Positions 26,160 to 36,500 are shown, counted from the stretch's first letter. The stretch is 64,000 nucleotides of DNA from an uncultured Bacteroidales bacterium (GCA_902798615.1 CADBXL010000011.1:1-64000); one strand, 5' to 3'. The notes: a model not told the origin generated them from the sequence alone. Numbers and translations are program-made.

Positions 26160-27134
26160 TTATAGTGCTTCGAGCATTCTCTTGATGACTACCTGAGCAG
26201 AGATTTCGCGGTTTGCTGCCTCTGGGATGACGAGGGAGTTCTTGCTCTCGATTACATCATCGGTAACAATAAGACCACGACGAACTGGGAGACAATGCAG
26301 GAACTTGCCGTTGTTTGTCCATGACATGTGCTCTGCATCAACTGTCCAATGAGCCATTTCCTTATAGTCAGTCAGTATCTGTCCATATTTCTCAGGAACG
26401 GTAACGCCTGGGCAAGACCAGTTCTTTGCATAAATGAAGTCTGCACCCTCGAATGCCTTCTTCTGATCGTATTCGATAGTTGCGCCCTCGGTGAACTTTG
26501 GATCAAGCTCATAGCCTTCTGGATGAGTAATAACAAGATCAACATCTGGTGCTGCAAGCATCCACTCAGCGAAAGAGTTTGGCACAGCCTGTGGAAGACA
26601 ACGGCAATGAGGTGCCCATGTGAGGACAGCCTTTACACGCTCTGTTGTCTTATGTTCTTCTATTGTAATAAGGTCGGCGAATGCCTGAAGAGGGTGTACG
26701 GTTGCTGTCTCCATTGCGAAGACAGGCTTACCAGCATACTTTACGAACTGGTTTACGATGGTCTCGGCATAGTCGTATTCGCGATCTGTGAGACCTGCGA
26801 AAGAGCGGATACCGATAAGGTCGCAGAAGCTGCCCATTACAGGGATTGCCTCAAGGAGGTGCTCAGACTTATCGCCGTCCATGATTACGCCACGCTCAGT
26901 TTCGAGTTTCCAAGCACCGGCATTCACGTCAAGAACGATGACATTCATTCCGAGGTTCATAGCTGCCTTCTGGGTAGAGAGGCGTGTGCGGAGAGAGTTG
27001 TTGAAGAACACCATGAGCAAGGTCTTGTTCTTGCCAAGGTGCTGGTAACCATAACGGTTAGCCTTAACTTCCTGTGCCTCGGCAAGAGCTGCTGTGATAT
27101 CGCCAAGGTCTTTTGCGTTGAAGAATGTTTTCAT
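26160..27134 (-). CDS. argF': N-succinylornithine carbamoyltransferase (ArgF')
   Basis: 324-residue transcarbamylase of the Bacteroidota arginine pathway, which carbamoylates N-succinyl-L-ornithine rather than ornithine. Visible: carbamoyl-phosphate loop NSLRTRLSTQKAAMNLGM (about residue 47), HPLQAFADL (about 147), and C-terminal HCLPVRRGLIVTDDVIES, which matches the Bacteroides fragilis-type enzyme rather than classical ArgF (HCLPA). Succinyl rather than acetyl substrate is inferred from phylum. It lies 58 bp downstream of folP on the same strand and is possibly co-transcribed with it. Heptamer repeat E1 abuts its stop codon. Confidence 0.88.
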   Translation of the reverse strand: MKTFFNAKDLGDITAALAEAQEVKANRYGYQHLGKNKTLLMVFFNNSLRTRLSTQKAAMNLGMNVIVLDVNAGAWKLETERGVIMDGDKSEHLLEAIPVMGSFCDLIGIRSFAGLTDREYDYAETIVNQFVKYAGKPVFAMETATVHPLQAFADLITIEEHKTTERVKAVLTWAPHCRCLPQAVPNSFAEWMLAAPDVDLVITHPEGYELDPKFTEGATIEYDQKKAFEGADFIYAKNWSCPGVTVPEKYGQILTDYKEMAHWTVDAEHMSWTNNGKFLHCLPVRRGLIVTDDVIESKNSLVIPEAANREISAQVVIKRMLEAL

Positions 27135-27192
27135 ATATGAAATTAAATTTATATTAATGTCTTTTTTTGTGGAAAGTAAATTAATATACTTC

Positions 27193-28053
27193 TTAGCTGT
27201 TGTCTCGAAGAGACGTGTATATCTTCACGGCTTCTACGGCGGCACGTACATCATGTACTCGTAGGATGTCGGCACCTCGTTCGAGGGCGAGGGTGTTGAG
27301 GACAGTCGTACCGTTGAGGGCTTCATCGGCAGAAGAATCAAGTAACTGCCAAATCATGCGCTTTCTTGAAATGCCAACGAGAAGTGGCAGATTGAATGTG
27401 TCTTTGAGCTGCTGTTGGGCAGATAGTAATGAGTAGTTGCCAGCGATGATGTCCTTTCCAAAACCGTAACCGGGATCAAGAATGATATCTTTTATACCGA
27501 TTGAGTTGAGAACCTTGATTTTCTTGAGAAAGACAGAGACAGTATTCTCAAGATCTGCTTGGAGTGACATTAATATATAAGGTACTTGCAAACGGGCAAC
27601 TTCAAGAAGAATGTCCGAAGGCTCATTCTCATTTGCGTCAACATCCACTTTCGCATTTGCGTTGGCGGTATTGTTGTAGTAGCCGCGTCCTTCTGAAATG
27701 TCGTTAATGATATCTGCTCCAAACTCCTCGACAGCCATACGGGCTACTGATGGTCGGAAGGTGTCGATAGAAACTAAGGTATCTGGCTGTTCATGACGAA
27801 CGATGGCGAGTCCGTTTCGCATACGGAGAAGCTCTTCCTCCTCGCTGACATCTGCAGAACCAGGGCGAGTAGAGAAGGCACCAACATCAATGATTTTGCC
27901 TCCTTCAAGGATTATCTGATTGGTACGTTCTGCTATTTCCTGTTCTGTCTGCTTGCGACTTCCTGCATAGAAGCTATCTGGAGTCACATTTAGTATTCCC
28001 ATCACCTGTGGGGTTGATAAGTCTAATGTCTTGTTATGAACTGATATCTGCAT
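27193..28053 (-). CDS. folP: Dihydropteroate synthase
   Basis: 286-residue TIM-barrel enzyme joining p-aminobenzoate to dihydropterin pyrophosphate in folate synthesis; the sulfonamide target. Signatures: VMGILNVTPDSFYAGSR (N-terminal), IIDVGAFSTRPG, IINDISEG, LDPGYGFGKD (about residue 195) and the C-terminal RVHDV. An Asn/Ala-rich insertion (about 125-145, NNTANANAKVDVDANENEP) replaces the usual short loop. The ATG at 28053 fits family N-termini; an upstream in-frame ATG at 28089 is possible. Confidence 0.93.
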   Translation of the reverse strand: MQISVHNKTLDLSTPQVMGILNVTPDSFYAGSRKQTEQEIAERTNQIILEGGKIIDVGAFSTRPGSADVSEEEELLRMRNGLAIVRHEQPDTLVSIDTFRPSVARMAVEEFGADIINDISEGRGYYNNTANANAKVDVDANENEPSDILLEVARLQVPYILMSLQADLENTVSVFLKKIKVLNSIGIKDIILDPGYGFGKDIIAGNYSLLSAQQQLKDTFNLPLLVGISRKRMIWQLLDSSADEALNGTTVLNTLALERGADILRVHDVRAAVEAVKIYTSLRDNS

Positions 28054-28126
28054 TTTGGCATTAATTTTGTTCCATTCCACAAGCACCAAAGGTGCGTTTT
28101 CATTTTGTGCGTGGGAATTTCAAATG

Positions 28127-28134
28127 CAAAGGTA
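28127..28134 (-). promoter_or_regulatory. -7 promoter box of folP
   Basis: Reverse complement TACCTTTG in the divergent region between folP and the Fur-family gene. Confidence 0.6.
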
Positions 28135-28199
28135 GAAAAAATGTTTTACAAACTTGCGTTAATTTCTGATAAATATTTGCAAGAACGTGAAATTTTCAG

Positions 28200-28207
28200 T
28201 AATTTTG
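28200..28207 (+). promoter_or_regulatory. -7 promoter box of the Fur-family gene
   Basis: TAATTTTG, nine bases before the ATG at 28216. It lies inside the longer reading frame and so supports the internal start. Confidence 0.6.
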
Positions 28208-28215
28208 TGCACAAT

Positions 28216-28635
28216 ATGAAAGATGAAGAGTTCTTCCTGCAAAAATTGCAGCATCATGACATAAAGCCGACAGCCAATCGACTGATGATTTTCCGTGCCA
28301 TGTGGCGTGGTGATGAGGCTGTGTCGCTCATGCAGTTGGAGCATATTCTCCACACTATTGATAAATCTACAATATCACGAGCTCTCAATCTTTTTCTTCT
28401 TCATGGCTTGATTCATGCTATTGACGATGGTTCCGGCTCTGTGAAATATGCCGTGGATGGTGATCTCGAAAGGGATGACGATGAGGAGCATACGCATTTT
28501 GCTTGCGTTAAGTGTGGAAGAACCTTCTGTATGAAGCAAGTTCATGTGCCAGAAGTACCGCTTCCTCCTGGCTTCCAGCTTCAGAGTGTAAACTATGTTC
28601 TGAAAGGGCTGTGCCCGGAATGTGCAGAGAAATAA
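28216..28635 (+). CDS. Fur-family metal-dependent transcriptional repressor
   Basis: 139 residues from ATG 28216. A winged-helix domain (about 5-85, with IKPTANRLMIFRAM and DKSTISRALNLF) and a dimerisation domain with two structural-zinc CxxC pairs (FACVKCGRTFC and GLCPECAEK) are visible, plus the His-rich DDEEHTHFAC metal site. It could be Fur, Zur or PerR-like; I cannot tell which. It starts divergently from folP, and cdaA begins seven bases after its stop. Confidence 0.88.
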   Translation: MKDEEFFLQKLQHHDIKPTANRLMIFRAMWRGDEAVSLMQLEHILHTIDKSTISRALNLFLLHGLIHAIDDGSGSVKYAVDGDLERDDDEEHTHFACVKCGRTFCMKQVHVPEVPLPPGFQLQSVNYVLKGLCPECAEK

Positions 28636-28642
28636 GAAGACT

Positions 28643-29416
28643 ATGTTCTCATTCGAAATAAAAGACGCAATTGATATTTTCCTTGTAGCTATTATGCTAT
28701 ACTACACCTATCGGTTCATGAGAGAATCGAGATCTATCAATGTGTTCATTGGTATTTTGGTGTTCATCCTTATCTGGCTGTTGGTCAGTAGGGTGGTGGA
28801 AATGCGTCTTCTCGGAGCTATTCTTGATAAATTGGTGGGCGTAGGTTCACTTGCAATTCTGATACTTTTCCAAGATGAAATTCGAAAGTTCCTGAACAAC
28901 CTTGGAGGACATAACAGAATACGTACTTTACTAAAATTTTTCTCTTCGAATGACCAGAAGAAACAAGAGGTTGACCGTGAGAAGGTTATGGCTATTGTGA
29001 TGGCGTGTCAGAGTATGGGAAGAGGCAAGGTCGGAGCATTAATTGTGATAGAACGTCATTCCAATCTTAATGAGATTGTAGAGACTGGTGATACTATTGA
29101 TGCAAATATTAATCAACGACTGATAGAAAACATATTCTTTAAGAACTCGCCTTTGCATGACGGTGCCATGATTATAAGTAATCATAGAATCAAGGCTGCG
29201 GGATGTATTCTTCCGGTAAGTCATGACTTGAATATTCCGCGAGAGTTGGGACTTCGTCATCGTGCGGCTATGGGAATGTCGCAGGCAAGTGATGCTCTGT
29301 GTATTGTCGTTTCTGAGGAAACGGGTAGAATAAGTGCTGCTATCAATGGACAGTTCCGTTTAAGGCTCTCTGCTGAGAATCTGGAAAGTCTGCTGAATGA
29401 AGAACTAGGAAAGTGA
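28643..29416 (+). CDS. cdaA: Diadenylate cyclase CdaA (c-di-AMP synthase)
   Basis: 257 residues. Three N-terminal transmembrane helices (about 10-80), a short linker, then the DAC domain with the catalytic motifs DGA (in SPLHDGAMIIS) and RHR (LGLRHRAAMGMS). It makes c-di-AMP from two ATP at the membrane. ATG 28643 starts the family-typical MFSFEIKDAIDIF; the frame also opens at 28622 inside the preceding gene. In many Bacteroidota cdaA is next to folP; here a Fur-family gene sits between them. Confidence 0.94.
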   Translation: MFSFEIKDAIDIFLVAIMLYYTYRFMRESRSINVFIGILVFILIWLLVSRVVEMRLLGAILDKLVGVGSLAILILFQDEIRKFLNNLGGHNRIRTLLKFFSSNDQKKQEVDREKVMAIVMACQSMGRGKVGALIVIERHSNLNEIVETGDTIDANINQRLIENIFFKNSPLHDGAMIISNHRIKAAGCILPVSHDLNIPRELGLRHRAAMGMSQASDALCIVVSEETGRISAAINGQFRLRLSAENLESLLNEELGK

Positions 29417-29429
29417 TAATCTTCGTATA

Positions 29430-29530
29430 TCGTCCCTTCGCTATGCCTTCGCTGTGCCTCCGTTATGCCTCTGCTATTAGGATTGGACTTGGAACGGATT
29501 TGAAGCGGAATTATAACGGACCTACAACCT
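29430..29530. repeat. Inverted array of 11-bp repeats, copy C
   Basis: Left arm TATGCCTTCGC, TGTGCCTCCGT, TATGCCTCTGC. Right arm GGACTTGGAAC, GGATTTGAAGC, GGAATTATAAC, GGACCTACAAC. Period 11 bp. It begins 14 bases after the cdaA stop codon and could terminate it. The rest of 29531-29787 is AT-rich with nothing recognised. Confidence 0.75.
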
Positions 29531-29787
29531 GCAAGGAAAGAAAGCTAGAGAGAGCTTAGATAGAATATCAGAAACGTCTTCAAGGAAGTTTTGTTAATTG
29601 CTGCTAATGGAAGCAAATATTTCGTTTTTTTGTACACTTTGTTTTTGCGAAGATAATATGCGACTATGTCTGTGATTTTGCTATCTAAATTAAGCAAAAT
29701 TAAAGGTTATGTATCTATTTCGTGTTAAAATAAGTTAACAAGCGTGATATTTGTTTGCGTTTTTTTGCTTGCGCGATTATATAATAT

Positions 29788-29795
29788 TATATTTG
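29788..29795 (+). promoter_or_regulatory. -7 promoter box of the fimbrial/adhesin operon
   Basis: TATATTTG, about 110 bp before the small peptide gene. It is the only good box upstream of the operon. Confidence 0.55.
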
Positions 29796-29904
29796 CATAA
29801 ACTAATATAAATGCTGAATCCAGACTTAGACTTATTCCAAATGTCTGAAAGGTACAAAAAGTGTTTGTAAGTGAAGGCACTTGATAACTTAAAACGGTAG
29901 TTGA

Positions 29905-30129
29905 ATGACTTTGAAAACCACAAATATAAGAAAGCAGTATTTCGTACCCTATGCAGAAATGATAGAGTGCGAGGAAAAAGAATGTCTTCTGGACACCGTT
30001 TCCGGTTTTGGTGAAGATCCAATTGGCGGAGGCGGAAATGAAGAATTTGCCAAAGGCTATGGAGGTATCTGGGAAGGCGACTATGCTGGATCGGATGGAG
30101 TTTCTAACATTTTCGACAATCAGCCATGA
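29905..30129 (+). CDS. Small acidic glycine-rich protein, first gene of the fimbrial operon
   Basis: 74 residues, no signal peptide. A basic N-terminus MTLKTTNIRKQYFVPYAEMI is followed by an acidic, Gly-rich tail (GFGEDPIGGGGNEEFAKGYG) with two tryptophan-containing or aromatic patches. Its stop overlaps the next start codon (ATGA at 30126-30129), indicating translational coupling. The pattern K-x-Y-x-x-P near the N-terminus and an acidic end recur in the 53-residue product at 55518-55679. Small proteins of this sort are frequent near Bacteroidales surface-protein genes; their role is unknown. Confidence 0.65.
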   Translation: MTLKTTNIRKQYFVPYAEMIECEEKECLLDTVSGFGEDPIGGGGNEEFAKGYGGIWEGDYAGSDGVSNIFDNQP

Positions 30130-31133
30130 AGAAATCGTTATCTTACATATTGTTTTGGATGCTTGGTTGCCTCAGCGCTTCTGCTGCGAGTTATACATTC
30201 GACATCAACAAGGGAATATCCTTCTCTTGGCAATATGATGATGTGATAGGTGTATATACCACAAAGGGCACCCGTATAAAGCATTGGGCATTGGATGTTT
30301 CTGATGGTGGCAAAGCGGCAACTTTCAGTTCATACGGATGGTCGCTTGTAGAAAAACGCAAATACTATCTCTACTATCCATATAATGATTCGTATTTTAA
30401 AAACGACACTCCGATAACCAATTTGCCTATCACTTTTGACGGACAGATGCAGAGCGGGAACAATAGTCTGTCGCACATAGCGACCTACGATTATATGATA
30501 GGAGAGGGTATTACAGATGATAATTCCGCCGACTTCAAGTTGAACCATCTGTGTTCGGTAATCAGAATTGAATATGTATCTCCTAAATCTGCGGTTTATA
30601 CTAATGTTGCTCTGAGAACAACGGATAATGTGTTCTGTCGGACAGCTGAAATGAACCTTGAGACGCAGAGCATTAATCCTACTGGAAAAGACAGTTATGC
30701 AAGTTTGAGACTTGACAGGATAGAGGTTGAAGAAGGAGAGACGCTTGTTGCGTATCTGGTAGTTGCTCCTGTGGATCTTACCGGATGGGATGTAAAACTT
30801 GCAATTGCAACTGAAGATGGAGGTGAGGTGGAATTTGATGTTCAGGCAAATGAGCTGAGAGCGGGAAAGCTTTATCTGCTTAATACCACGGAAATTGTAG
30901 AGAAATCTTTATCGACCAAACGTCGCGCAAGCAGTCTGCAAGAGCCAAGCGTAAGTACCTATGACATTCCGATAGATACAGGTTCGGAAATAGTTGTCAC
31001 AGGAATTCAGCAGACGAAACAAAATCAGACGCAAGGTAGTGAAACGCTATATACCTTGTCTGGAATAAGGACTCGTGAGTCTTCAGCCAAGGGCATTCTA
31101 ATAAAGAACGGGAAAAAGGTAATTATTCATTGA
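30126..31133 (+). CDS. Fimbrillin-like secreted protein
   Basis: 335 residues. Signal peptide 1-20 with no lipobox cysteine (ends SASA). The opening SFSWQYDDVIGVYTTKG, the central LNHLCSVIRIEY and late LVVAPVDLTGWDVKLAIA segments are typical of the fimbrillin/Mfa-like two-domain beta fold. Unusually for the family it ends with TLSGIRTRESSAKGILIKNGKKVIIH, like the C-terminal tails of type IX-secreted proteins. Translationally coupled to the small acidic protein; the next gene starts 17 bp after the stop. Confidence 0.7.
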   Translation: MKKSLSYILFWMLGCLSASAASYTFDINKGISFSWQYDDVIGVYTTKGTRIKHWALDVSDGGKAATFSSYGWSLVEKRKYYLYYPYNDSYFKNDTPITNLPITFDGQMQSGNNSLSHIATYDYMIGEGITDDNSADFKLNHLCSVIRIEYVSPKSAVYTNVALRTTDNVFCRTAEMNLETQSINPTGKDSYASLRLDRIEVEEGETLVAYLVVAPVDLTGWDVKLAIATEDGGEVEFDVQANELRAGKLYLLNTTEIVEKSLSTKRRASSLQEPSVSTYDIPIDTGSEIVVTGIQQTKQNQTQGSETLYTLSGIRTRESSAKGILIKNGKKVIIH

Positions 31134-31150
31134 ATCTCAACTCAGAAGTA

Positions 31151-32257
31151 ATGAAAACAAAGAATATATACATATTATTAGCAGTTGCAACTATGATAGC
31201 ATCTTGTTCGCAGGATGTTATTGAAGATTCTGTCTTTAATGGTGATGAGGTATATGCCACGCTTCCTGAGTTGGACTACGGCAATATAACTCGTTCTGCC
31301 CTTACTTATGACTATAAAGAAAAGAAAATGCACTTCAGTTGGGATGCTAACGACAATATAGGTGTGTTTGCTATTAATGCTGATGCAGGCAGACGTCAGC
31401 AGATGCAGTTTAAGCTTTTTGATGGAGCAGGTTCATTAGCAGGCTCTTTCGCTTCGTCCGACGCGGATGTGCAGGCTACTATAGAAAAGAACAAGTACTA
31501 TATTGCTTTCCGACCATATAGTAAGGAAGACAACTATGCAAAACTTGACGTAAAGTATGATGCCCAGACGGCTAAGAATTTCCCGAAGATGAAGTATTTC
31601 CCTTTCGACGGAAATACGAATAAGGATATAGAGAAGTACAATGCGTCAGAAAAGGCGGCTTCTGCACATCTTACCTATGCAGACTATATGGTATCTTCTC
31701 CAGAAAAGGCAAAAATGGATCATCATTGTACTTTTGCGTTCAAGCGTGTAGGTGCTGTGGTGAGATTCTATTTGAAGAGTCCAAAGGAAATGGAATATGA
31801 TGGGTTACAGTTGGTTGCTAAAGGCAAGCAGTTTGTAATGACAGGAATGCTCAATGCTGAGCAAAAGGAAATAACTCCTGTGACAACGAGTAGTTCGATA
31901 AATCTTACGTTCTCTCCACCTCTGGATCTGAGAACAACTAATACCGCCAGTTCAGATTATTACTACAAAGGAACGGGCTATATTGTATCATATATGATGA
32001 TAGCTCCGATTGATTTAAGGGATGCTGAGGATATTTCCATATATCTCAAGGGACATATAGGAAATAATACCTATTATTATAAGTCAAAAGGAGAATTGAA
32101 GAAACCTAACCTGACAGCGAATATGTTCTATCAATGGACATCTGCAGACAATTCAGATGATCCGGCTATCATCTTTGACGAAATCTCTGTTCAGGATTGG
32201 GAAAGAGATGTTATATATAGTAATGGTGAGGAAGGTTCTGGAACTGAGAATTGGTAA
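31151..32257 (+). CDS. Fimbrillin-like lipoprotein
   Basis: 368 residues from ATG 31151, chosen because it gives a lipoprotein signal (LLAVATMIASC-S). The mature part carries HFSWDANDNIGVFAIN near residue 60, CTFAFKRVGAVVRFYL (about 200) and YIVSYMMIAPIDL (about 290), the same three-block pattern as the preceding gene, so both are Mfa/FimB-like. In Porphyromonas such lipoproteins are exported to the surface, proteolytically activated and polymerised. Here it may be a structural or anchoring subunit. A REP-like repeat follows at 32265. Confidence 0.8.
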   Translation: MKTKNIYILLAVATMIASCSQDVIEDSVFNGDEVYATLPELDYGNITRSALTYDYKEKKMHFSWDANDNIGVFAINADAGRRQQMQFKLFDGAGSLAGSFASSDADVQATIEKNKYYIAFRPYSKEDNYAKLDVKYDAQTAKNFPKMKYFPFDGNTNKDIEKYNASEKAASAHLTYADYMVSSPEKAKMDHHCTFAFKRVGAVVRFYLKSPKEMEYDGLQLVAKGKQFVMTGMLNAEQKEITPVTTSSSINLTFSPPLDLRTTNTASSDYYYKGTGYIVSYMMIAPIDLRDAEDISIYLKGHIGNNTYYYKSKGELKKPNLTANMFYQWTSADNSDDPAIIFDEISVQDWERDVIYSNGEEGSGTENW

Positions 32258-32264
32258 ATTATAA

Positions 32265-32299
32265 GCCTCTCCCCCCGCCCTCCCCCGTAGGGAGGGAGC
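32265..32299. repeat. REP-like GC-rich repeat, copy 1
   Basis: 35-bp C-rich palindromic word (starts GCCTCTCCCCCCGCCC, ends GTAGGGAGGGAGC). It is identical, in reverse complement, to 53046-53082 inside the beta-galactosidase gene. A variant lies at 33464-33499. Its base composition differs sharply from its surroundings. Confidence 0.85.
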
Positions 32300-32367
32300 T
32301 GGAGCGTCTACGATAATCACCAATTACTTGTTTACCTTTGACAATGTACAATTAATGATTAACGACA

Positions 32368-33453
32368 ATGATTAAAACAAATATGTGCATATCAAAAAAC
32401 GTCCTTCCCTTTGGGAAGGCTTGGTTAGGCTTTTTGCTTTTGCCGTTTATGGTGGGGTGTTCGGGAGATGATCTTGAACAATATGCTCAGCGTTCTGATA
32501 ATGCCAATGAGATAGGCTTTATGACTAGGACCGAAAATGTTACCCGTGGATATAGTATGGAGAATCCACATCCTGCAACTATGGGTGTATTAGGCTATCA
32601 TGACCTAAGTGAACTTCACATGAAGAATAATGAATTTATAATCTTCAATAACAAGCAGGTGTCATACGAAGATGATGCTTGGATATACTCTCCAATTAAG
32701 TTCTGGCCGGAGTACGCTTCTTTCAATAACTTTGATTTCTTCGGTTATATGCCTTATAGCTCGAATGCAACACTTACCTATTATGATTTGGGCTATACTT
32801 TGAGCTTTAATGCAACTCTGAGCGTACAAACCATAAAGGAAGGCAAGGATTTACCTTTGATTTGTGATATGCCTCATCATAAGGATGCTCCTGGAGAAAT
32901 TGTGAAGTTCGCTATGGATCAGACTACAACCGGTTTCCAGCTGAAGTTCAAGTTGGGCACCAAGATGAGTAATGTTCGTGTGTTCGAGATAACAAAGGTA
33001 GAAGTTTTAGGACAGATTCCAAATAAGGGAAAGATTTCGCGTACTTATACCTGTAATGAAGATGGAACTTGGAAAGCGAATCAAAATCCTCCTATAGTAT
33101 GGAGTAATGTTACAACTACGGAGATGGCGTTGGATATCTTAAATGAAAAAGGCTCTCTGAGGTTGTTTGATGATGAATTCCACGAATGGGGAAATCCATT
33201 CTTTGTTATTCCTGTAGAAAGCTTTGCTCCTACAATAAGGGTGACGTATAATGTCAAGGTTGCTGATAATGGAACTGTCACACGTGAGAATGTGATGAAA
33301 ACTATCGTCTTCAACAAGGACAACTTTGCCAATTTAAAGAAGCAAGGGCTTATGTCAGGAAAGATAAACTCTCTTGAAATAGCCATAGTGCCAGATCATC
33401 TATATATCCTTGCGGATGAGGATCAGTACATTGGGTATCTTGTAATGGAATAG
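32368..33453 (+). CDS. Fimbrillin-family lipoprotein
   Basis: 361 residues. Lipoprotein signal ending LLPFMVGC-S (Cys about 31). The segment around 110-130 (IKFWPEYASFNNFDFFGYMP) is the hallmark of the fimbrillin/Mfa_like_1 family, as is the paired beta-sandwich organisation and the late FFVIPVESFAPTIRVTY block. Candidate shaft or tip subunit of a surface fibre. It lies between two REP-like repeats and 92 bp upstream of the giant adhesin gene. Confidence 0.85.
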   Translation: MIKTNMCISKNVLPFGKAWLGFLLLPFMVGCSGDDLEQYAQRSDNANEIGFMTRTENVTRGYSMENPHPATMGVLGYHDLSELHMKNNEFIIFNNKQVSYEDDAWIYSPIKFWPEYASFNNFDFFGYMPYSSNATLTYYDLGYTLSFNATLSVQTIKEGKDLPLICDMPHHKDAPGEIVKFAMDQTTTGFQLKFKLGTKMSNVRVFEITKVEVLGQIPNKGKISRTYTCNEDGTWKANQNPPIVWSNVTTTEMALDILNEKGSLRLFDDEFHEWGNPFFVIPVESFAPTIRVTYNVKVADNGTVTRENVMKTIVFNKDNFANLKKQGLMSGKINSLEIAIVPDHLYILADEDQYIGYLVME

Positions 33454-33463
33454 AAAAAGCGAA

Positions 33464-33499
33464 GCCTCTCCCCCCTCCCTCTCCCGTAGAGATGGAGAC
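33464..33499. repeat. REP-like GC-rich repeat, copy 2 (variant)
   Basis: Starts AGCCTCTCCCCCCTCCC and ends GTAGAGATGGAG, diverged from copy 1 at several bases. Situated between the fimbrillin and giant adhesin genes. Confidence 0.75.
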
Positions 33500-33545
33500 G
33501 GCAGGCAGAAGGTAATGATATATTTGAACTCAAAATAAAGAAGAT

Positions 33546-36500
33546 ATGAAGCGTTTGATAACTTTCAATTTTCAATTTTCATTTTTCAGTATCATGATGT
33601 TCCTCTTTGTGTTTACTGCACAAGGTGTATGGGCACAAAGTGGTGAATGGAAGGATTATGCAGCAAATGAATATGCTTCGGGCGATGGTTCGAAAGATAA
33701 TCCGTATGTCATAAAGACTGCGGCTCAGTTTGCATATATGGCAAAGGACATTTCCGGTACGAATAACATTTCTAAAGGAAAGTATTATGTCTTGGATGCA
33801 GACGTTGACCTAGCTGCACACTATTGGAATCCAATAGGTACGGATAATAACCATCGTTTCTTGGGAAATTTCGATGGTAGAGGACATGTTGTCAAGAATT
33901 TGAAAGTGAAATGGACCATTAGCGGTTGGACGACGGCAGGATTGTTTGGCAGGATTAAAGGCGAGAAAAACAGTTGGTCACGTGTCAGCAATCTTATAAT
34001 TGATGGTGCAAAAGTTGAAAAAGCAGCAGACGGGAAGAATATAACAAAAGATGGTTGTGGTATCGGTATATTAGCAGGAGAAGTACGTCAGTATTCCGAG
34101 ATCAGTAATATCATAGTAAAAAACTCCGTTAACTCTGATGGCGGTTCACCATTTACTGTAAGTGGAAGCGGTTGCATCCGTATTGGTGGTATTCTTGGAA
34201 ATACGGAAAAAGACAATGATGCTGATCCTGGAGTATATAGAATATACAATCTTGCAGCAGAGAATGTCAAGATAGACTATTCAAAAATGACATATACCAG
34301 TAGCAGTAATGACTCTTATATCGGCGGTGTTATTGGTCGTTTCCGTCAAAAGAAAGCTGATGATCCGAATATCTTTGCAGAGAATCTTTTTTCTGATGCC
34401 ACGATAAACTATGTTAGCCATGCTAATATAGCGTGTGGAAGCGTTTTGGCTAATAAGGACGGAGTGGCAGAGGCGAACCATTGGTATTATACAACGCCTG
34501 TGCCTGGAGTTACGAATTATGGTGAGAATAAAGGAATAAGTTTTGCTTCTTCATTCAATAATCTGGCAAATTCATTTGTATCAAAAATGAATGAACCAGA
34601 TATGCCATTTTGGATATATAGTCAAGCATCAGGCTTTAAATTCTTAAAGGGAACGCTATCAAATGTTCATGAGAGCACTCATCTTCTAAATGCGCATGAA
34701 TTTACTTTTACTACCACGGGTAGCTATACTTATGAGTGGTATGTGGAGGGAGTAAAACAGTCTAGTACTACCAGCAAGGCTGTTTTGCCAACAAAGGCTG
34801 TTGAGCAGACGGGAAAAGTTGTGCTCAAAAGTGGAACAGAAAAAATCATGGAGGCAAATTTTGTGATTCCTGCCGAAATTTATGGTGTGGAAGATCATCT
34901 TTATGCCAATAGTTATGCAGGTGGTAATGGCACACAGGAGTCTCCTTATATTATCAGTAATGATATTCAGCTTGCAAAACTAGCTCTTGATGTAAGCAAA
35001 GGGCAAAATACTGACAAATATTATAGGATAACTGCTGATATTGATCTTTCAAAGGCAATCTGGACACCAATAGGTTCTTATGTTTATGACACTAATAAAA
35101 CATTTAAGGGATTCCTTGACGGAGTTGGTCATACTATCAAAAATATGCGGTTTGATTGGTATAATACCATAAATGACAGATGTTGTTATGGACTATTTAC
35201 TTCAATAGACGGAACGTCTGAAAAGTGGAGTGATGTTAGGAATCTTATAATTGATAATGCAAATATTAAATGTGATAATGCCTCAAAACTTACAAATACA
35301 AGGTGTGTGGGCACTCTTGTAGGTGTAATCCATCATTATTCCAATATTCAGAATATCATTGTTCGCAATTCACAGATAACAGGGCCTTCAAGTTCTTTTG
35401 AGCAGAATAGTAAATATCTGGTAGTGGGTGGACTTAGTGCTTGGCTTGGTGAAAATGACAATAATTATAATTTGAATAATATTGCAGTTGATGTAAAAAT
35501 AAATATAGACCAATTAGTTGTAAACGATGTAGCCAAGGTCTATATAGGAGGTTTTATTGCAGAATGCCAGAAAAATGTTAAGACATGTGTGAATAATGTT
35601 TATTCGCAAAGCACGATAAAAGTACCTTCTTCATGCGAGAATGTCGGTTCTGTATTTGGCACTAAATATGATAATGTTTCTCAGACAACGTTGTATTATG
35701 TGAATGATGCAAAAAAGGTTCAGGGAACTCAGAAGGCTCTTAATGGTTTTGCTGTGTCATTCTGTAATGCAAATAATGATTATATCAGGTCAAAGGATCT
35801 TCATGATTTTTCTTTCTGGCATTTTAGAACCACCAGTAAGGAGTTCTATCTTGACAGGTTAAACACGGAATTGACTGTTGATAAAAAAAGTAAGATTGTC
35901 GTTACTGCCTCTACATGGGGAATGACTGGTAACGAGAACTATAACTGGTATATTTCAGAGGATAATGTTACATGGAAGAAGTCAAATCTGAGTACCACAA
36001 AGATATTGAATCTGCCTTATGAAGGTAATGTAAAATATGTTTATGCAGAGGTCGCAGATGGAAGTTCACGTTCAAGTTCTGTGAAGATTTCTACGATCAT
36101 TAAGGCTAACGCATTTTTGACAAATACAAATGGTACTTATGGAGTCAATCTCACCAACTCTCTTTGGAATGACGATAATCAGTATCTTGAAGTGAGCTAT
36201 CAATGGAAAGAAAACGACTCTGTTATACCAGGAGCAACAAGTGATACATATACCCCTTCAGGCGCAAACAAGAAGGTGTCTTGTCATATCATATTAAGTA
36301 GTGGTGAATATACGATTCTTGACAAGACATTGTTTTCTGCTACTGTAGTATTTGTTAAGCCTGATGGTGGAAACGACAACAATTCCGGTTTGGATGATCA
36401 GCATCCTGTAAAGACATGGCAAAAGGCTTATAGTCTGCTTAATGATGAGGCTTCATGGGATGAGAACAAGATTGTTCTTATTGGAAAGAGCAACAGAGAG

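Noticed and set aside
26328-27140. 270-codon frame antisense to argF'
   Set aside because: Shadow frame opposite a well-conserved enzyme; Cys-rich composition typical of antisense translation.
33575-33592. Heptamer array at the start of the adhesin gene (TTTTCAA/TTTTCAT words)
   Set aside because: Three imperfect copies inside the signal-peptide codons with no inverted partner; may be chance or compositional.
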